Below, piece after piece: positions 1 to 7,317 of a DNA stretch of 12,927 nt. The stretch covers positions 1 through 12,927 of the forward strand of contig CAJUBQ010000119.1 in NCBI GenBank assembly GCA_910584595.1, given 5' to 3'. The translations under genes were made by a program, and so were the position numbers. The notes beneath the pieces were generated by a model, which had not been told where the DNA came from, did not search any database, and was given only the letters and a program-made list of their open reading frames with translations. This DNA comes from an uncultured Eubacterium sp. GTDB lineage: Bacteria; Bacillota; Clostridia; Lachnospirales; Lachnospiraceae. Every line of letters begins with the position of its first letter. The stretch's first letter is position 1.

Positions 1-224
1 AGCGGCGCCTTTAGCTGCTGGCGTTAAGCCAGGGCGAATTAGGCGGCGCGTCCGTCCGGCGCCACAACTTAAATGCAGAATGCTTAGGGATTCTTACGTT
101 CTGGAAACCGGAACAATGAGACAGGGCCGATTCCCTCATCCGGCGTCCGGGAGGCCCCAAAGCACCACTTTGTCTAAACTGTTGCTTTGTTACTTGTCCA
201 CCCCCGCGAACAGTAACCTTTTTT
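1..224 (+). ncRNA. Unidentified GC-rich structured RNA-like segment, 5' end outside window
   Basis: No reading frame here looks coding, and GC content is far above the neighbouring AT-rich intergenic DNA. Nested complementary arms are visible. GGCGCC at 4-9 can pair with GGCGCC at 57-62, enclosing a perfect CTGGC/GCCAG hairpin (18-22/28-32). GTTCTGG/CCGGAAC forms a 7-bp stem (one G-T pair) with an AAA loop (98-114). GGGCC and TCCC (124-128, 132-135) pair with GGGA and GGCCC (149-157). CAAAGCA/TGCTTTG is a 7-bp stem (158-164/183-189). A terminator-like hairpin and T6 run end the block. I could not match it to RNase P RNA, tmRNA, 6S RNA, SRP RNA or a riboswitch class I know, and the strand is inferred from the terminal T-run. 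It could be the 3' part of a stable RNA or a long structured leader. Confidence 0.45.
189..224 (+). terminator. Weak terminator-like hairpin with T6 tract
   Basis: GTTACT (189-194) pairs with AGTAAC (212-217), followed by one C and six T (219-224). The stem is short, AT-rich and has a long loop, so termination would be weak unless upstream structure helps. The 3' arm overlaps AACAGT (209-214), which can instead pair with ACTGTT (178-183), giving two mutually exclusive folds. Confidence 0.35.
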
Positions 225-254
225 GCCTGGCAAATCGTTCAAATGTTTTTTTGG

Positions 255-283
255 TTGTCATGCGCCGCAATATTTACTATAAT
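255..283 (+). promoter_or_regulatory. Sigma-A-type promoter for the mini-ORF
   Basis: TTGTCA (255-260) and a perfect TATAAT (278-283) are separated by exactly 17 bases. The predicted transcript starts near 290, about 50 bases ahead of the Shine-Dalgarno of the 342-482 reading frame, and could read on into plsX. Confidence 0.7.
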
Positions 284-341
284 GGAAAAGTACAAAAACA
301 ATATTAAATAAGCAGATAAAGGAAAAAAGGAGGCGCCGCCA

Positions 342-482
342 ATACCATCAAACGAGAAGGAATATAACGGACATTTATTTGACCAGCTGTCCATACTGGA
401 GGAAATTGAAGAAGTAGCGGTCAAGACGAATGACATTGAACAAGCGCTGCAAACGGTTGAAAAATTAAAAAAAAAGAGTTAA
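342..482 (+). CDS. Small acidic hypothetical protein with a putative ATA start, 46 aa
   Basis: The frame from 342 to the TAA at 480-482 reads like real protein. It is rich in Glu and Lys with regularly spaced Leu/Ile, contains the segment FDQLSILEEIEEVAVKTND, and ends in a lysine-rich tail, suggesting a small helical protein. A strong AAGGAGG (327-333) sits eight bases ahead of ATA at 342. There is no in-frame ATG, GTG or TTG between the upstream stop (309-311) and the end of the frame. A near-consensus promoter (255-283) lies just upstream. Possible explanations are a true rare ATA start, as ATT is used by infC; a G-to-A mutation that killed a real ATG; or a sequence error. I do not recognise the family. 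Many Firmicutes carry rpmF at this place before plsX, but this is not L32: it lacks zinc-ligand cysteines. Confidence 0.45.
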   Translation: MPSNEKEYNGHLFDQLSILEEIEEVAVKTNDIEQALQTVEKLKKKS

Positions 483-567
483 TCGTAAGCGATATTAAAA
501 ACCACCGTTGGTTGAATGAAAGTAACAGTTGCATGGATTATCGAAGCGGTTAAGAATGAAATAAGGG

Positions 568-587
568 AATCAATTTTTGTATTGATT
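568..587. promoter_or_regulatory. Inverted repeat overlapping the plsX promoter, possible operator
   Basis: AATCAAT (568-574) and ATTGATT (581-587) are perfect 7-base inverted arms around a 6-base spacer. The right arm contains the putative -35 hexamer TTGATT (582-587). A repressor bound here would block the promoter. The sequence does not match the FapR operator as I know it, so any link to lipid control is inference. Confidence 0.35.
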
Positions 588-610
588 TATAGAAGCACAT
601 ATAGTATATT
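582..610 (+). promoter_or_regulatory. Putative sigma-A promoter of the plsX operon
   Basis: TTGATT (582-587) and TATATT (605-610) are separated by 17 bases. The start would be near 617, giving a leader of about 78 bases before the plsX ATG at 695. The match is moderate (4/6 and 5/6), and an overlapping TATAGT at 600-605 is an alternative -10. Confidence 0.45.
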
Positions 611-694
611 GTAAATGATTTATTACCAGTGTATGGAAAGGATACACGGCTTTGAAACCAAACGACGCATATGTGTATGAGACAGGAGGACTCT

Positions 695-1729
695 ATGGGT
701 AAAAATATCAGTGTAGTTGTCGATGCGATGGGCGGAGACTATGCACCGGGTGAAATTGTAAAAGGAGCGCTGCAGGCGTTGGATACGCAGAAAAACCTGA
801 CGCTTGTTTTTGCCGGGCAGAAAAAACCGCTGGAAGCAGAACTGAAAAAGTATTCGTACGATGCAGACCGAGTTAAGACAGTTTTTGCCGAAGAGGTAAT
901 TGAGATGGCAGAGCCTCCGGTTGCGGCTATTCGAGGGAAAAAAGATTCTTCGATTGTTGTCGGATTAAATATGGTAAAACATGGGGAAGCGGATGCATTT
1001 GTATCGGCAGGAAGCACTGGAGCCGTACTGGCAGGCGGACAGTTGATTGTCGGCAGGTTAAAAGGAGTAGAGCGCCCGCCGCTTGCACCGTTGATTCCTA
1101 CGGCAAAAGGAGCGGCGCTGCTGATTGACTGCGGGGCAAATGTAGATGCGAGAGCGACTCAGCTTGTGCAGTTTGCAAAAATGGGATCCATATATATGGA
1201 ACGTGTCATAGGTGTGAAGCGTCCGCGTGTGGCAATTGTAAATATTGGCGCTGAAGAAGAAAAAGGAAATGCGCTTGTAAAAGAAACGATGCCATTGTTA
1301 AAACAGTGCAGGGAACTGAATTTTATCGGCAGTATTGAAGCCCGGGAGATTCCTTTTGGAGCGGCAGATGTAATTGTATGTGAAGCGTTTGTTGGAAATG
1401 TGATTTTAAAACTGTACGAAGGGACGAGTTCCATGCTGTTGTCGCAGGTGAAAAGGACGATGATGAGTTCTTTACGGACAAAGATCGGTGCATTGCTTCT
1501 TAAGCCGGCATTGAAAAAAACGTTAAAAGGCTTTGATGCATCACAGTATGGCGGTGCGCCGATGCTTGGATTAAAAGGATTAGTCGTAAAGACACATGGA
1601 AGCGCAAAAGCGTCTGAGGTCAGACAATCCGTGATTCAGTGCGTGAACTTTTCAAAACAAAAGATAAATGAAAAAATCAGCCAGCAGCTTTTGGCTGAAC
1701 AGACGTCTGAATTACGGAATTCCAAATAG
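695..1729 (+). CDS. plsX: Phosphate acyltransferase PlsX
   Basis: PlsX converts acyl-ACP plus phosphate into acyl-phosphate, the donor used by PlsY to acylate glycerol-3-phosphate. It is a peripheral membrane enzyme that starts phospholipid synthesis. The 344-residue product opens with the family hallmark VVVDAMGGDYAPGE (DAMGGD at 10-15), followed by SAGSTGA (104-110), DCGAN (145-149), NIGAEEEKG (183-191), FVGN (232-235) and YGGAPMLGLKG (285-295). Its length is close to the usual 330-345. I chose ATG 695 because AGGAGGA (684-690) sits four bases before it. An in-frame ATG at 671 would add eight residues unlike the family and has no ribosome binding site. acpP follows about 30 bases downstream, the classic plsX-acpP pairing that puts enzyme and acyl carrier in one transcript. 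The C-terminal tail of some 20 polar residues is probably disordered. Confidence 0.96.
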   Translation: MGKNISVVVDAMGGDYAPGEIVKGALQALDTQKNLTLVFAGQKKPLEAELKKYSYDADRVKTVFAEEVIEMAEPPVAAIRGKKDSSIVVGLNMVKHGEADAFVSAGSTGAVLAGGQLIVGRLKGVERPPLAPLIPTAKGAALLIDCGANVDARATQLVQFAKMGSIYMERVIGVKRPRVAIVNIGAEEEKGNALVKETMPLLKQCRELNFIGSIEAREIPFGAADVIVCEAFVGNVILKLYEGTSSMLLSQVKRTMMSSLRTKIGALLLKPALKKTLKGFDASQYGGAPMLGLKGLVVKTHGSAKASEVRQSVIQCVNFSKQKINEKISQQLLAEQTSELRNSK

Positions 1730-1759
1730 AGAAAATGATAAAAGGAGGAGAGAGTGGTC

Positions 1760-1990
1760 ATGGAATTCGAGAAAATCAAAAAAATCATTGCAGAAGTATT
1801 AAATGTGGATGAAGAAGAAATCACAATGGATACTACTTTTGTGGATGATCTTGGTGCGGATTCTCTGGATGTGTTCCAGATTATTATGGGCATTGAAGAA
1901 GAATTTGATATCGAAATCGCCAATGAAGAAGCTGAAAAGATTGCAACTGTAGGCGATGCCGTAGAACAGATTAAAAATGCATTAAACTAA
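1760..1990 (+). CDS. acpP: Acyl carrier protein
   Basis: This 76-residue acidic protein carries the growing acyl chain on a 4'-phosphopantetheine arm in type II fatty-acid synthesis and supplies acyl groups to PlsX. The attachment serine is Ser35 in the motif DDLGADSLDVFQ (DSL at 34-36), and the expected four-helix layout with a Glu-rich helix II (IEEEFDIEI) follows. Length and composition are normal for the family. The start is ambiguous. ATG 1760 gives the usual MEFEK beginning but lies 11 bases after AAGGAGG (1742-1748). GTG 1754 is in frame, adds two residues and has a 5-base spacing. I favour ATG by resemblance to other clostridial ACPs. It sits between plsX and rnc, and the hairpin at 1999-2036 follows. 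Confidence 0.95.
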   Translation: MEFEKIKKIIAEVLNVDEEEITMDTTFVDDLGADSLDVFQIIMGIEEEFDIEIANEEAEKIATVGDAVEQIKNALN

Positions 1991-1998
1991 TGGAAAAA

Positions 1999-2036
1999 GG
2001 GTGTTTTGAGACGATGGCAGTTGTTTTAAAACACCC
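1999..2036 (+). promoter_or_regulatory. Intercistronic hairpin between acpP and rnc
   Basis: GGGTGTTTT (1999-2007) pairs perfectly with AAAACACCC (2028-2036) around a 20-base loop. The sequence after the stem is CTTGCAGTTTTC, not a clean T-run, so this is at best a partial terminator. It may instead be a 3'-end stabiliser for acpP mRNA or an RNA-processing site just ahead of the RNase III gene. Confidence 0.6.
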
Positions 2037-2069
2037 CTTGCAGTTTTCAGAACAGAAAGTGAGAGATGA

Positions 2070-2765
2070 ATGAGAAAACAATTAGAATTTCAAAAAGTGA
2101 TTGGCTATGAATTTCGCCAGACCGGGCTTTTGCAGCAGGCATTGACGCATAGTTCTTATGCGAATGAAAAGAGGATGAAAAAGCATTCGGATAATGAGAG
2201 GCTGGAGTTTTTAGGGGATGCGGTTCTGGAAATTATTTCCAGTGAGTATTTGTATCATCATTTTCCCGATCTGCCTGAAGGGGAGCTTACCAAAATGCGG
2301 GCGAGCCTTGTTTGTGAGCCTACATTGGCATATTGTACGAAAGAACTGCATCTGGGAGAATATCTGCTGCTTGGCAGAGGAGAAGACCGTACCGGTGGCA
2401 GAAAGCGCAGCTCCATTTTATCCGATGCTTTGGAAGCGGTGATTGGGGCGATTTATCTGGATGGTGGTTTTGCTAGTGCAAAAGAGTTTGTTCTGAAATT
2501 TATTCTGACGGACATTGCGCATAAGCAGCTCTTTTATGATAGCAAGACTATCCTGCAGGAGACTGTCCAGGGACAAAATCTGGGAGCTATGAATTATAAG
2601 CTGATTGGAGAGAGCGGGCCGGATCATGATAAAGTGTTTCAGGTAGAGCTATGGATTGGAGATCGAAGAACGAGTACCGGAGTCGGCCATACGAAAAAAG
2701 CAGCTGAACAGGAGGCAGCGTATCAGGCGCTTTTGCAGCTTAAGGAACAGAATGATATGAGATAA
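2070..2765 (+). CDS. rnc: Ribonuclease III
   Basis: RNase III cleaves double-stranded RNA, including the rRNA precursor and structured mRNAs, as a Mg-dependent homodimer. The 231-residue product has the RNase III domain first (about 1-150). The signature NERLEFLGDAVLE provides Glu43, Glu46 and Asp50, and SILSDALEAVIGAIYLDGG provides Asp119 and Glu122, matching the E. coli E38, E41, D45, D114 and E117 pattern. A double-stranded-RNA binding domain follows (about 157-228), with the typical end GHTKKAAEQEAAYQALLQL. Length is normal. The start ATG 2070 has only a weak ribosome binding site (AAAGTGAGAG), unlike its neighbours, which suggests low translation. The rnc-smc-ftsY order is standard for Firmicutes; smc begins 14 bases after the stop. 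Confidence 0.96.
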   Translation: MRKQLEFQKVIGYEFRQTGLLQQALTHSSYANEKRMKKHSDNERLEFLGDAVLEIISSEYLYHHFPDLPEGELTKMRASLVCEPTLAYCTKELHLGEYLLLGRGEDRTGGRKRSSILSDALEAVIGAIYLDGGFASAKEFVLKFILTDIAHKQLFYDSKTILQETVQGQNLGAMNYKLIGESGPDHDKVFQVELWIGDRRTSTGVGHTKKAAEQEAAYQALLQLKEQNDMR

Positions 2766-2779
2766 CAGCGGAGGAAAGA

Positions 2780-5700
2780 ATGTATTTAAAAAGCATAGAA
2801 GTGCATGGGTTTAAGTCTTTCGCAAATAAGATCGTGTTTGACTTTCATAACGGGATAACAGGAATTGTAGGGCCAAACGGGAGCGGCAAAAGCAATGTGG
2901 CGGACGCGGTAAGATGGGTATTAGGAGAGCAGAGCGCCAAGCAGCTGCGTGGTTCCAGTATGCAGGACGTTATTTTTGCAGGAACAGAGAACCGCAGGCC
3001 GGTCAGCTATGCCTATGTGGCGATCACGCTGGATAACGCAGACCATGTGCTTCCGGTAGAATATGAAGAAGTTACGATAGCCAGGCGCGTTTATCGTTCC
3101 GGTGAAAGCGAATATTTATTAAATGGGAGCGGATGCAGGCTAAAAGATGTGTATGAGCTGTTTTATGATACCGGTATTGGCAAGGAGGGCTATTCCATTA
3201 TCGGACAAGGGCAGATTGAGCGGATCTTAAGCGGTAAGCCGGAGGAGCGGCGGGAGCTGTTTGATGAAGCGGCCGGAATTGTAAAATTTAAACGGCGAAA
3301 AGCCGATACACAAAAGAAACTTGAGCATGAGCGGGAAAATATGGTGCGTATCCATGATATTCTGACCGAGCTGGAGCGTCAGGTAACGCCATTAGAAAAA
3401 CAGGCGGAAAAGGCAAAGATTTATATTAAGAAAAAAGATGAGTTAAAAGTGTTTGAAGTGAATCTGTTTTTGCTGGACATGGAACGCAATGAAATACAAT
3501 GCAAAGAGGCGGCGGAAAAATATCAGATTGCCGATGCACAGTTAAAGGAAACACAGGAACAGTTTGAGCAGACACGTGCAGAGTATGAGAACCTGACAAA
3601 GCAACTGGAGCAGACAGAAACGGAGATTACAGATACGAGAAATAAAATCAGTGATTGTGCCGTACGCAAAGGCAAGCTGGAGGGCGAGGTAAATGTTTTG
3701 CTGGAACAGATCCATACGGTGCAGATGTCCAGGGAGCATTATCAGAACCGAAAAGAAGCGATCGAAAAAGACAGCAGCGAGCGGCGCAAAAGCAGGCAGG
3801 AATATGAAGATCAAAAATCTGACCTGGATGCAAAGCTGGCGGATATTATAAGCAGCCGGAAAAGCGCCGGACAGCGTTTGGAAGAGGTCAGAGCGCGTAT
3901 TGCATCGTGCAATGAGACGATTGAGCAGGGAAAAAATGAAATTATTGAACTGCTGAATCACAAAGGAGCGGTCAAAGGACAGCAGCAGCGTTTTGACATG
4001 ATGCTCGAACAGGTCAATATCCGCAATGCACAGTTAAATCAGCGCAAGCTGCGCAGAAAGAGTGAAGAAGCGAATTTGGAAACTGTCATTGCACAACACG
4101 AGGAGACATTAAGAACACTGGAAATCCGTATTATGCAGCTGCAAGAAGCGCAGCATCAATATGAAGACAGGCAGCGGGAAAAAAGAAAAGTCATAGAGGA
4201 AGTGCGCATACAGCTGGAGCAGACAGCGACGGAATTTCATAAAACGCAATCCAGACTGGAGACGCTGCGCAATATTTCAGAACGTTATGATGGCTATGGC
4301 AACAGCATCCGCCGCATCATGGAACAGAAATCAAAAGAACTGGGCATTCATGGCGTTGTAGCGGATTTGATAAAGGTAGAAAAAAAATACGAGACGGCCA
4401 TTGAAACAGCCCTTGGCGGCAGTATTCAAAATATCGTTACAGACGATGAAGAAACAGCCAAAAAAATGGTGCGTTTTTTAAAAGAAAATAAATACGGCAG
4501 GGCAACGTTTTTGCCGCTTACGAGTGTAAATGGAAGAAACAGCAGCCGTAACGAACGGGCGTTAGACGGCAATGGTGTAATCGGAATGGCCAATACGCTC
4601 GTAAAGACAGAGCATGTTTACGAAGGGGTGATGGCCTATCTGCTTGGCCGTATTTATGTCGTTGACCATATTGACCATGCGGTACAGCTCGCAAGAGAAT
4701 TTCACTATTCGCTGAATATTGTGACATTGGAAGGAGAACATCTGATGCCGGGCGGTTCGATTTCGGGCGGCGCTTTCCGCAACAGCAGCAACTTGCTGGG
4801 CCGCAGGAGAGAAATCGAAGAGATGGAAACACAATTAAAACAGTTAAGCGATAAACGCATCCATCTGACTGACCGGCAGCAGGAAATGAAGTCTGCGCTG
4901 GATTTGCTGCGCAAAGAGCAGGAAGAGAATAAAGCAGTCTGCCAGCAGGCATATTTGGAGCAAAATACAGCAAAAATCAATCTGGAACGCGTATTAGAGC
5001 AAAAATATGAAAGTGAAAAGGCAGCGGCAGCTCTCTTAAATGAAACAAAAGAACTGGAACAGCAAAAAGAGAAGGTGCAGGAAGACCGAAGCAGTGTTGT
5101 AAAACAGCTGGAGGAACTGTCGGAAAAAGAGCGTCAAATCAATGAGGAGACGCAGACAGCGCAGGAAATGCTGGAAGAGTATACGAAGTCTGAACAGGAA
5201 TGCGCAAATACTTTGTCTGAAATTCAGATGGAGGAGGCAAATTTCAGCCAGCAGGCCGGATTCATTCATGAAAACATCCAGCGTATCGACACAGAATTGG
5301 AAAAATTGTCACAGGAGTTGTCACAACTGGAGAGCGGGGCGGAACATGCAGACGCGGATGTGATGCAAAAAGAGCAGGAGATCGGAAAATTAAAGACGGA
5401 TATCGCACAGTCTGGCGCCGATCATACCGTATTTGAGCAGCAGCTGGAAGAAAAGCTAAAGCAGAAAGAAACAATGACTGTGCAGCAAAAAGGATTTTTT
5501 GCAAAGCGGGAAGAATTATCTGAGCGCCAAAATGTGCTGGACAAAGAAATCTTTCGCTTAAACAGCCAAAAGGAAAAGTTAGAGGAAGCAAAGGAATCTC
5601 AGACGAATTATATGTGGAGTGAGTATGAGCTGACGCCGCATCAGGCGATGAAGATGCGTGATGAGCAGTACGACGATCCTTCTAAAACAAAAAATCTGAT

Positions 5701-6337
5701 TAAACAGACAAAAGACGAAATCCGCAGGCTCGGAGATGTGAATGTGAATGCCATCGAGGAATATCGGGAAGTATCCGAGCGGTATGAGTTTTTAAAAACG
5801 CAGCACGATGATCTGATTCAGGCAGAACAGACGCTGCTTGGCATTATCGAAGAACTGGATACCGGAATGCGCAAACAGTTTGCAGAAAAGTTCGCTGAAA
5901 TCCAGCAGGAATTTGATAAAGCGTTTAAACAGCTGTTTGGCGGCGGAAAAGGAACCCTGGAGCTGATGGAAGATGAAGAAATATTAGAATGCGGCATCCG
6001 TATTATTGCACATCCGCCAGGCAAAAAGCTGCAGAATATGATGCAGTTGTCCGGCGGGGAAAAAGCGCTGACAGCGATAGCGCTGCTGTTTGCGATCCAG
6101 AACCTAAAGCCTTCTCCATTTTGTCTGCTGGATGAGATTGAAGCGGCGTTAGACGACAGTAATGTCAACCGGTTTGCCAAATATTTACATAAACTGACAA
6201 AAAACACACAGTTTATTGTCATTACGCACAGACGAGGGACAATGGCGGCTGCAGACCGATTGTACGGAATCACAATGCAGGAAAAAGGGGTATCTACACT
6301 GGTGTCTGTCAGCCTGATCGAGAATGATTTGAATTAA
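2780..6337 (+). CDS. smc: Chromosome segregation protein Smc
   Basis: Smc is the ATPase of the bacterial condensin SMC-ScpAB, loaded near the origin by ParB to align chromosome arms. The 1185-residue product has the complete architecture. The N-terminal head carries Walker A GPNGSGKS (31-38). A long coiled coil rich in Glu, Gln, Lys and Arg spans about 170-500, a hinge about 510-660 (with the Gly-rich ALGGSIQNIV and the GGSISGGAFR end), and a second coiled coil about 665-1020. The C-terminal head has the ABC signature LSGGEK (1090-1095) and Walker B FCLLDE (Asp1118, Glu1119), followed by the D-loop and ITHRRGTM switch. Length is typical and no frameshift is seen. GGAGGA at 2770-2775 sets ATG 2780. 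It is probably co-transcribed with rnc and ftsY. Confidence 0.97.
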   Translation: MYLKSIEVHGFKSFANKIVFDFHNGITGIVGPNGSGKSNVADAVRWVLGEQSAKQLRGSSMQDVIFAGTENRRPVSYAYVAITLDNADHVLPVEYEEVTIARRVYRSGESEYLLNGSGCRLKDVYELFYDTGIGKEGYSIIGQGQIERILSGKPEERRELFDEAAGIVKFKRRKADTQKKLEHERENMVRIHDILTELERQVTPLEKQAEKAKIYIKKKDELKVFEVNLFLLDMERNEIQCKEAAEKYQIADAQLKETQEQFEQTRAEYENLTKQLEQTETEITDTRNKISDCAVRKGKLEGEVNVLLEQIHTVQMSREHYQNRKEAIEKDSSERRKSRQEYEDQKSDLDAKLADIISSRKSAGQRLEEVRARIASCNETIEQGKNEIIELLNHKGAVKGQQQRFDMMLEQVNIRNAQLNQRKLRRKSEEANLETVIAQHEETLRTLEIRIMQLQEAQHQYEDRQREKRKVIEEVRIQLEQTATEFHKTQSRLETLRNISERYDGYGNSIRRIMEQKSKELGIHGVVADLIKVEKKYETAIETALGGSIQNIVTDDEETAKKMVRFLKENKYGRATFLPLTSVNGRNSSRNERALDGNGVIGMANTLVKTEHVYEGVMAYLLGRIYVVDHIDHAVQLAREFHYSLNIVTLEGEHLMPGGSISGGAFRNSSNLLGRRREIEEMETQLKQLSDKRIHLTDRQQEMKSALDLLRKEQEENKAVCQQAYLEQNTAKINLERVLEQKYESEKAAAALLNETKELEQQKEKVQEDRSSVVKQLEELSEKERQINEETQTAQEMLEEYTKSEQECANTLSEIQMEEANFSQQAGFIHENIQRIDTELEKLSQELSQLESGAEHADADVMQKEQEIGKLKTDIAQSGADHTVFEQQLEEKLKQKETMTVQQKGFFAKREELSERQNVLDKEIFRLNSQKEKLEEAKESQTNYMWSEYELTPHQAMKMRDEQYDDPSKTKNLIKQTKDEIRRLGDVNVNAIEEYREVSERYEFLKTQHDDLIQAEQTLLGIIEELDTGMRKQFAEKFAEIQQEFDKAFKQLFGGGKGTLELMEDEEILECGIRIIAHPPGKKLQNMMQLSGGEKALTAIALLFAIQNLKPSPFCLLDEIEAALDDSNVNRFAKYLHKLTKNTQFIVITHRRGTMAAADRLYGITMQEKGVSTLVSVSLIENDLN

Positions 6338-6348
6338 GGAGGCATAGA

Positions 6349-7302
6349 ATGGGAGAAAAAAAAGGTTTTTTTAAACGTCTGGTAGAAGGACTGACGAAAA
6401 CAAGAGACAATATTGCTGCAGGCATTGATGCGGTTTTCAGTGGATTTTCCAAAATAGATGATGAATTTTACGAAGAAATAGAAGAAATTCTTGTTATGGG
6501 AGATCTCGGCGTAAAAGCAACCGAAGCGATTATTGAAAATCTCAGGCAAAAAGTAAAAGAACAGCATATCAAAGACCCTGCAGCATGCAAGGAACTTTTA
6601 ATCAGCAGTATTAAAGAACAGATGGAAGTAGGAGAAACGGCTTACCGGTTTGAAGAGGAACGAGCCGTAGTTCTTGTAATTGGCGTTAACGGAGTTGGAA
6701 AGACTACGACAGTCGGCAAACTGGCAGGAAAGTTTAAAGCTCAGGGGAAAAAGGTGGTGATTGGCGCAGCAGATACGTTCCGCGCAGCAGCAGGCGGACA
6801 GCTGGCAGAGTGGGCAAACCGCGCAGGCGTTGAGATGATCGGCGGACAGGAAGGTGCAGATCCGGCTTCTGTCGTATACGATGCGGTAGCGGCGGCAAAA
6901 GCGAGAAATGCAGATATTTTGTTATGTGATACGGCAGGAAGACTACACAATAAAAAGAATCTGATGGAAGAGTTAAAAAAGATCAATCGGATTTTGGAAC
7001 GGGAATTTGACCAGGCGTACCGGGAGACGCTTGTCGTACTTGATGCGACGACCGGGCAAAACGCGCTCAATCAGGCAAAACAATTTTCAGAAGTTGCGGA
7101 TATTACAGGAATTGTACTGACAAAAATGGACGGTACGGCGAAAGGTGGGATTGCAGTTGCAATTCAGTCTGAGCTTGGGATTCCGGTCAAATATATCGGA
7201 GTTGGAGAGTCCATCGAAGATCTGCAGAAGTTTGATTCAGAGCAGTTTGTAAACGCATTGTTCCATAAGCCGGATGAGTCTGAGGAGCAAAATTTGCTGT
7301 AG
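6349..7302 (+). CDS. ftsY: Signal recognition particle receptor FtsY
   Basis: FtsY is the SRP receptor GTPase that docks Ffh-bound ribosomes at the membrane and hands the nascent chain to SecYEG. The 317-residue product is the short clostridial form without the long acidic A domain: an amphipathic start (MGEKKGFFKRLVEGL) likely to touch membrane, an N domain to about residue 100, then the G domain. GTPase motifs are GVNGVGKT (112-119), DTFRAAA (142-148), DTAGR (194-198), TKMDG (258-262) and the GVGES closing loop (284-288). The Shine-Dalgarno AAGGAGG overlaps the smc stop codon and ATG lies 11 bases after that stop, so the two are tightly coupled. Its partner ffh is not in the window. ylxM, normally close by, is displaced by 5.5 kb. 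Confidence 0.97.
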   Translation: MGEKKGFFKRLVEGLTKTRDNIAAGIDAVFSGFSKIDDEFYEEIEEILVMGDLGVKATEAIIENLRQKVKEQHIKDPAACKELLISSIKEQMEVGETAYRFEEERAVVLVIGVNGVGKTTTVGKLAGKFKAQGKKVVIGAADTFRAAAGGQLAEWANRAGVEMIGGQEGADPASVVYDAVAAAKARNADILLCDTAGRLHNKKNLMEELKKINRILEREFDQAYRETLVVLDATTGQNALNQAKQFSEVADITGIVLTKMDGTAKGGIAVAIQSELGIPVKYIGVGESIEDLQKFDSEQFVNALFHKPDESEEQNLL

Positions 7303-7317
7303 CAGCGGAGGTTGCAT

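Larger units (their letters stand above)
483..694. other. Intergenic region before plsX
   Basis: These 212 bases hold no convincing gene. They contain a small AACCA/TGGTT hairpin (500-513) just after the mini-ORF, not followed by a T-run; a longer AATCAAT/ATTGATT inverted repeat; and a promoter candidate, both described separately. The plsX Shine-Dalgarno AGGAGGA is at 684-690. Confidence 0.5.

Noticed and set aside
45..62. Resemblance of the GCGTCCGTCC stretch to part of E. coli tmRNA
   Set aside because: Only a few bases agree; no tag reading frame, no tRNA-like TPsiC arm and no CCA end follow.
80..307. 75-codon ATG frame on the plus strand
   Set aside because: It runs through the hairpin-rich RNA-like block, the terminator and the promoter, has no ribosome binding site, and its composition is not protein-like.
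568..587. FapR operator
   Set aside because: The arms AATCAAT/ATTGATT do not match the known FapR site, so I report only an unspecified inverted repeat.
3542..3961. 139-codon minus-strand frame inside smc
   Set aside because: It is the antisense shadow of the coiled-coil codons of smc, with Leu/Phe/Cys-rich content typical of such shadows.
4518..4973. 151-codon minus-strand frame inside smc
   Set aside because: Antisense to the smc hinge and second coiled coil; no ribosome binding site and no recognisable domain.
5818..6273. 151-codon minus-strand frame over the smc C-terminal head
   Set aside because: The plus strand carries the conserved ABC signature and Walker B here, so the minus frame is a shadow.
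6355..6371. A8 and T7 runs at the start of ftsY as a phase-variation switch
   Set aside because: They encode the normal lysine/phenylalanine start of clostridial FtsY, and an essential gene is an unlikely target for on/off slippage.
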